From Candidatus Marinamargulisbacteria bacterium SCGC AG-343-D04 (GTDB lineage: Bacteria; Margulisbacteria; Marinamargulisbacteria; GCA-2716485; GCA-002719695), in assembly GCA_003265885.1 (NCBI GenBank), contig QFBQ01000001.1:12430-76429 (forward strand): a stretch of DNA of 64,000 nucleotides. Direction: 5' to 3'. Numbering within the stretch: the stretch's first letter is position 1; every line of letters begins with the position of its first letter. Under the pieces are notes generated by a model. That model saw only the letters and a list, made by a program, of their open reading frames with translations, had not been told where the DNA came from and made no database searches. Shown here in pieces: positions 62,185-64,000 of this stretch. A program made the position numbers and the translations under genes.

Positions 62185-62646
62185 ATGAAAAATAAAGAAA
62201 AATATATATCGCTCATCGTTTCACTACTGTGTCTAGTCTCCATAGCCCTTCATGGATGTCAATCATCCAAAACAAAAACAATCACCATTCAAAGCACCTA
62301 TAATATGAATAAAGACATGATTTACGATACCCCATCATTCACCGTAAATCCCAAGCAAGTTATATCTCTAACATTCAAAAATAGTGATCCAAATCCAACT
62401 ATGAGACATAATATTATCATCCTCAAACCCAGCACCAACATTGTAGAGTTTAGTACAAAAGCCATCGCCTATTCATCAGACTTCATCCCTAAAGATAAGG
62501 CCATCATTGCCTACACTCCATTACTTTCCTCTGGAGACTCTATAACTATTAGATTTACTGCACCCGAAAAAAAAGGAGAGTACCCCTATCTATGCACCTT
62601 TCCAGGGCATTTCACAACAATGAACGGAATGATGATTGTTAAATAA
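62185..62646 (+). CDS. cupredoxin (azurin/plastocyanin-like) lipoprotein
   Basis: 153 residues. A signal peptide with lipobox (LHGC, Cys25) would anchor it outside the inner membrane. The mature domain is a small cupredoxin: 'PTMRHNIIIL' supplies the first His ligand, and YLCTFPGHFTTMNGMM supplies Cys, the second His and Met in type-1 copper spacing. These four ligands are all present. It probably carries electrons for a periplasmic copper or respiratory enzyme not in the window. The Shine-Dalgarno-like AGGGG touches the ATG, which is unusually close. Confidence 0.88.
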   Translation: MKNKEKYISLIVSLLCLVSIALHGCQSSKTKTITIQSTYNMNKDMIYDTPSFTVNPKQVISLTFKNSDPNPTMRHNIIILKPSTNIVEFSTKAIAYSSDFIPKDKAIIAYTPLLSSGDSITIRFTAPEKKGEYPYLCTFPGHFTTMNGMMIVK

Positions 62647-62835
62647 AAAAACACCCAAAGCAACACTCATAAAACTGTGAGAAATAGAAAATATCGATAT
62701 TATACTATCTAAAAACTGCCAACATGGGCAATTTCTTGCTCAACAAACCATAGAAGAGCTATATAAATTGATCAAAAACTGTTCATATTAGAAATTTTGA
62801 GACAGTCTCATCTACTAAATAAAAGTAAAGTTCAG

Positions 62836-62841
62836 TACACT
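62836..62841 (+). promoter_or_regulatory. -10 box TACACT, 6 nt before the amine-oxidase-like gene
   Basis: TACACT is followed by ACAGTT and ATG 62848. No convincing -35 box at 16-18 nt. Confidence 0.4.
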
Positions 62842-62847
62842 ACAGTT

Positions 62848-64000
62848 ATGGATCACTACGATATCGTAATTATTGGTGGAGGGCTAGCAGGATTAACGGC
62901 TGCAAAAACATTAGAAGAACATAATATAAACTATATTTTACTAGAAAAAAACAGCACTATAGGAGGCAAACAACGCACAGACACCCTCGATGGATTCCAA
63001 TGTGACCACGGATTCCAAGTTCTTTCTACAGCCTATCCAGAAGCAAAAAAAACTCTAGATCTAGACACCCTACGTCTAAAACCCTTTTCAAGAGATGCCT
63101 ATTGCTACAATGGATCTGGTTTTACCAGGATTGCTCATCCTTTTGAAAATATTATCACCAACATCACAGCCATTCACCGCAAACTATTAACCCCAAAAGA
63201 TCTGTTCATTTTTAGCAAACTAGCCTTCTCTCTTTTAAAAAAAAGCACATCTGAAATATTAGAAAGCACAGAAAAATCGACACTAGACTATTGGAAAACG
63301 TTAGGATTTTCATCATCATGTATCTATTATTTTTTAAGTCCTTTCTTTAAAGGAATATTCCTAGATAACACGCTCACTACATCCTCCCGATTATGGTTAT
63401 ATTATTTCAAACAGTTTTTAATAGGAAAAGCATGTATTCCAGAACAAGGTATCCAAGCCATCCCAGAACAAATAGCCTCTCATTGCTCTCCCAATTCTAT
63501 TAAAACAGGGCATGAAGTACTATCAATAGAAAAAAACACCCTTCATATAAAAAATGCTGATTCTATCAAAAGCAAGCTCATCATTTGCGCAACAAGCAAT
63601 CCTGCCGCATCAACACTCTTTCATTTCAAAAAAATACCCTATCAGAGTGTCAGCTGCTTTTACTTCGAGACATCTGAACCTCTCATTAAACATAAAGGAT
63701 TACATCTTGATGGGAGTAAAGGTCTTATCAATAATTTTCACAGCGTCACTCATGTAAACCCAATCGCTTCTCCCAAAAACAAATATTTACTCAGTTTTTC
63801 AGCCATCCCCGAGTATCCAGAACGCATAATACATGAAAACGAAATTAAGAAAGACGCACAACGTTATTTTGGAAATCAAACAGAAACATGGAACTTTGTA
63901 AATAAATATTTAATAAAAGAAGCAGTTCCTGTACAACAACATGTCTATTCCTCCATTAGAACTAACCTCAACACGGACCACATCTTAATGAGCGGAGACT
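62848..64000 (+). CDS. FAD-dependent amine-oxidase/phytoene-desaturase-like protein (cut by window edge)
   Basis: Open from ATG 62848 to the right edge, at least 384 residues. 'YDIVIIGGGLAGLTAAKTLEEHNINYILLEKNSTIGGKQRTD' is the FAD-binding start with the GGxxR-like motif ('GGKQRT'). 'GFQCDHGFQVLSTAYPEAK' and 'ACIPEQGIQAIPEQIA' match the protoporphyrinogen oxidase / phytoene desaturase family, particularly plastid-like and cyanobacterial NAD(P)/FAD-dependent oxidoreductases. The C-terminal FAD end (GD...) begins at the window's last bases (SGD). The substrate is unknown. Confidence 0.9.
   Translation, partial: MDHYDIVIIGGGLAGLTAAKTLEEHNINYILLEKNSTIGGKQRTDTLDGFQCDHGFQVLSTAYPEAKKTLDLDTLRLKPFSRDAYCYNGSGFTRIAHPFENIITNITAIHRKLLTPKDLFIFSKLAFSLLKKSTSEILESTEKSTLDYWKTLGFSSSCIYYFLSPFFKGIFLDNTLTTSSRLWLYYFKQFLIGKACIPEQGIQAIPEQIASHCSPNSIKTGHEVLSIEKNTLHIKNADSIKSKLIICATSNPAASTLFHFKKIPYQSVSCFYFETSEPLIKHKGLHLDGSKGLINNFHSVTHVNPIASPKNKYLLSFSAIPEYPERIIHENEIKKDAQRYFGNQTETWNFVNKYLIKEAVPVQQHVYSSIRTNLNTDHILMSGD

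Overview
The window is AT-rich bacterial DNA with densely packed genes. The cell is probably diderm. This is suggested by two TraF/PorV-like outer-membrane barrel proteins, a third possible barrel, an LpxB-like glycosyltransferase, Ala/Ser-type lipoproteins and a protein with S-layer-homology repeats at both ends. That mix, with CmoB, a slipin/NfeD pair and many unrecognised low-complexity proteins, would suit a poorly cultivated marine lineage such as Margulisbacteria. This assignment is only an impression; no rRNA gene is present to test it. I see no phage, insertion sequence, CRISPR array or rRNA operon.

Layout. 1-8600: end of a flavoprotein, an unknown protein, a voltage-gated K+ channel, a YitT protein, an ArsC/Spx-like protein, a GluR0-type ligand-gated channel, an RlmD-type rRNA methyltransferase and an operon with an esterase and a GH26-like protein. 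8600-18800: mannose-1-phosphate guanylyltransferase, an LpxB-like protein, then argS-tilS below an SLH protein, tRNA-Phe, tRNA-Thr and cmoB. 18800-27200: glycosyltransferases, pth, MarR, DoxX and a five-gene cassette for a modified surface sugar. 27300-34000: a cyclic-nucleotide-binding protein, a PerM-type transporter, a barrel protein, a GSH-hydroquinone reductase, a decayed ClC copy, a D-threonine-aldolase-like gene and an intact ClC gene. 34200-45600: mnmD, a GGQ protein and rbgA in one overlapping operon, NfeD/slipin, an unknown duplicated-domain protein, der, fmt-hisF, a tandem palindromic repeat element, an acidic disordered protein and mnmA. 45600-57200: trpF, trpC, cysE, HAD phosphatase, prfC, folE2, short cbiX, nhaC, mscS, hemH and glutathione peroxidase. 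57200-64000: an unknown 524-residue protein, a lipoprotein plus barrel pair, small unknown genes, a cupredoxin lipoprotein and the start of an amine-oxidase-like flavoprotein.

Genes for translation and tRNA/rRNA maturation dominate: argS, tilS, cmoB, mnmA, mnmD, rlmD-like, fmt, pth, prfC, GGQ protein, der and rbgA. Two tRNAs lie among them, one of which (Thr, UGU) belongs to the class that CmoB modifies. Ion channels are also numerous (Kv, GluR0-like, ClC, MscS, NhaC).

Two window-wide patterns stand out. First, a -10-like hexamer (TAnnnT) ends exactly 6 nt before the start codon of about a dozen genes, three of them with a good -35 box 17 nt further upstream. This is the geometry of leaderless mRNAs. 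Other genes, mostly inside operons or for envelope proteins, have strong Shine-Dalgarno sites. Second, the + strand is richer in C than G almost throughout, whichever strand is coding. Three blocks (about 1525-3270, 31455-32555, 42007-42810) have the opposite skew and look like recent arrivals or inversions.

All functional names rest on motifs and family resemblance read by eye; no database search was possible.
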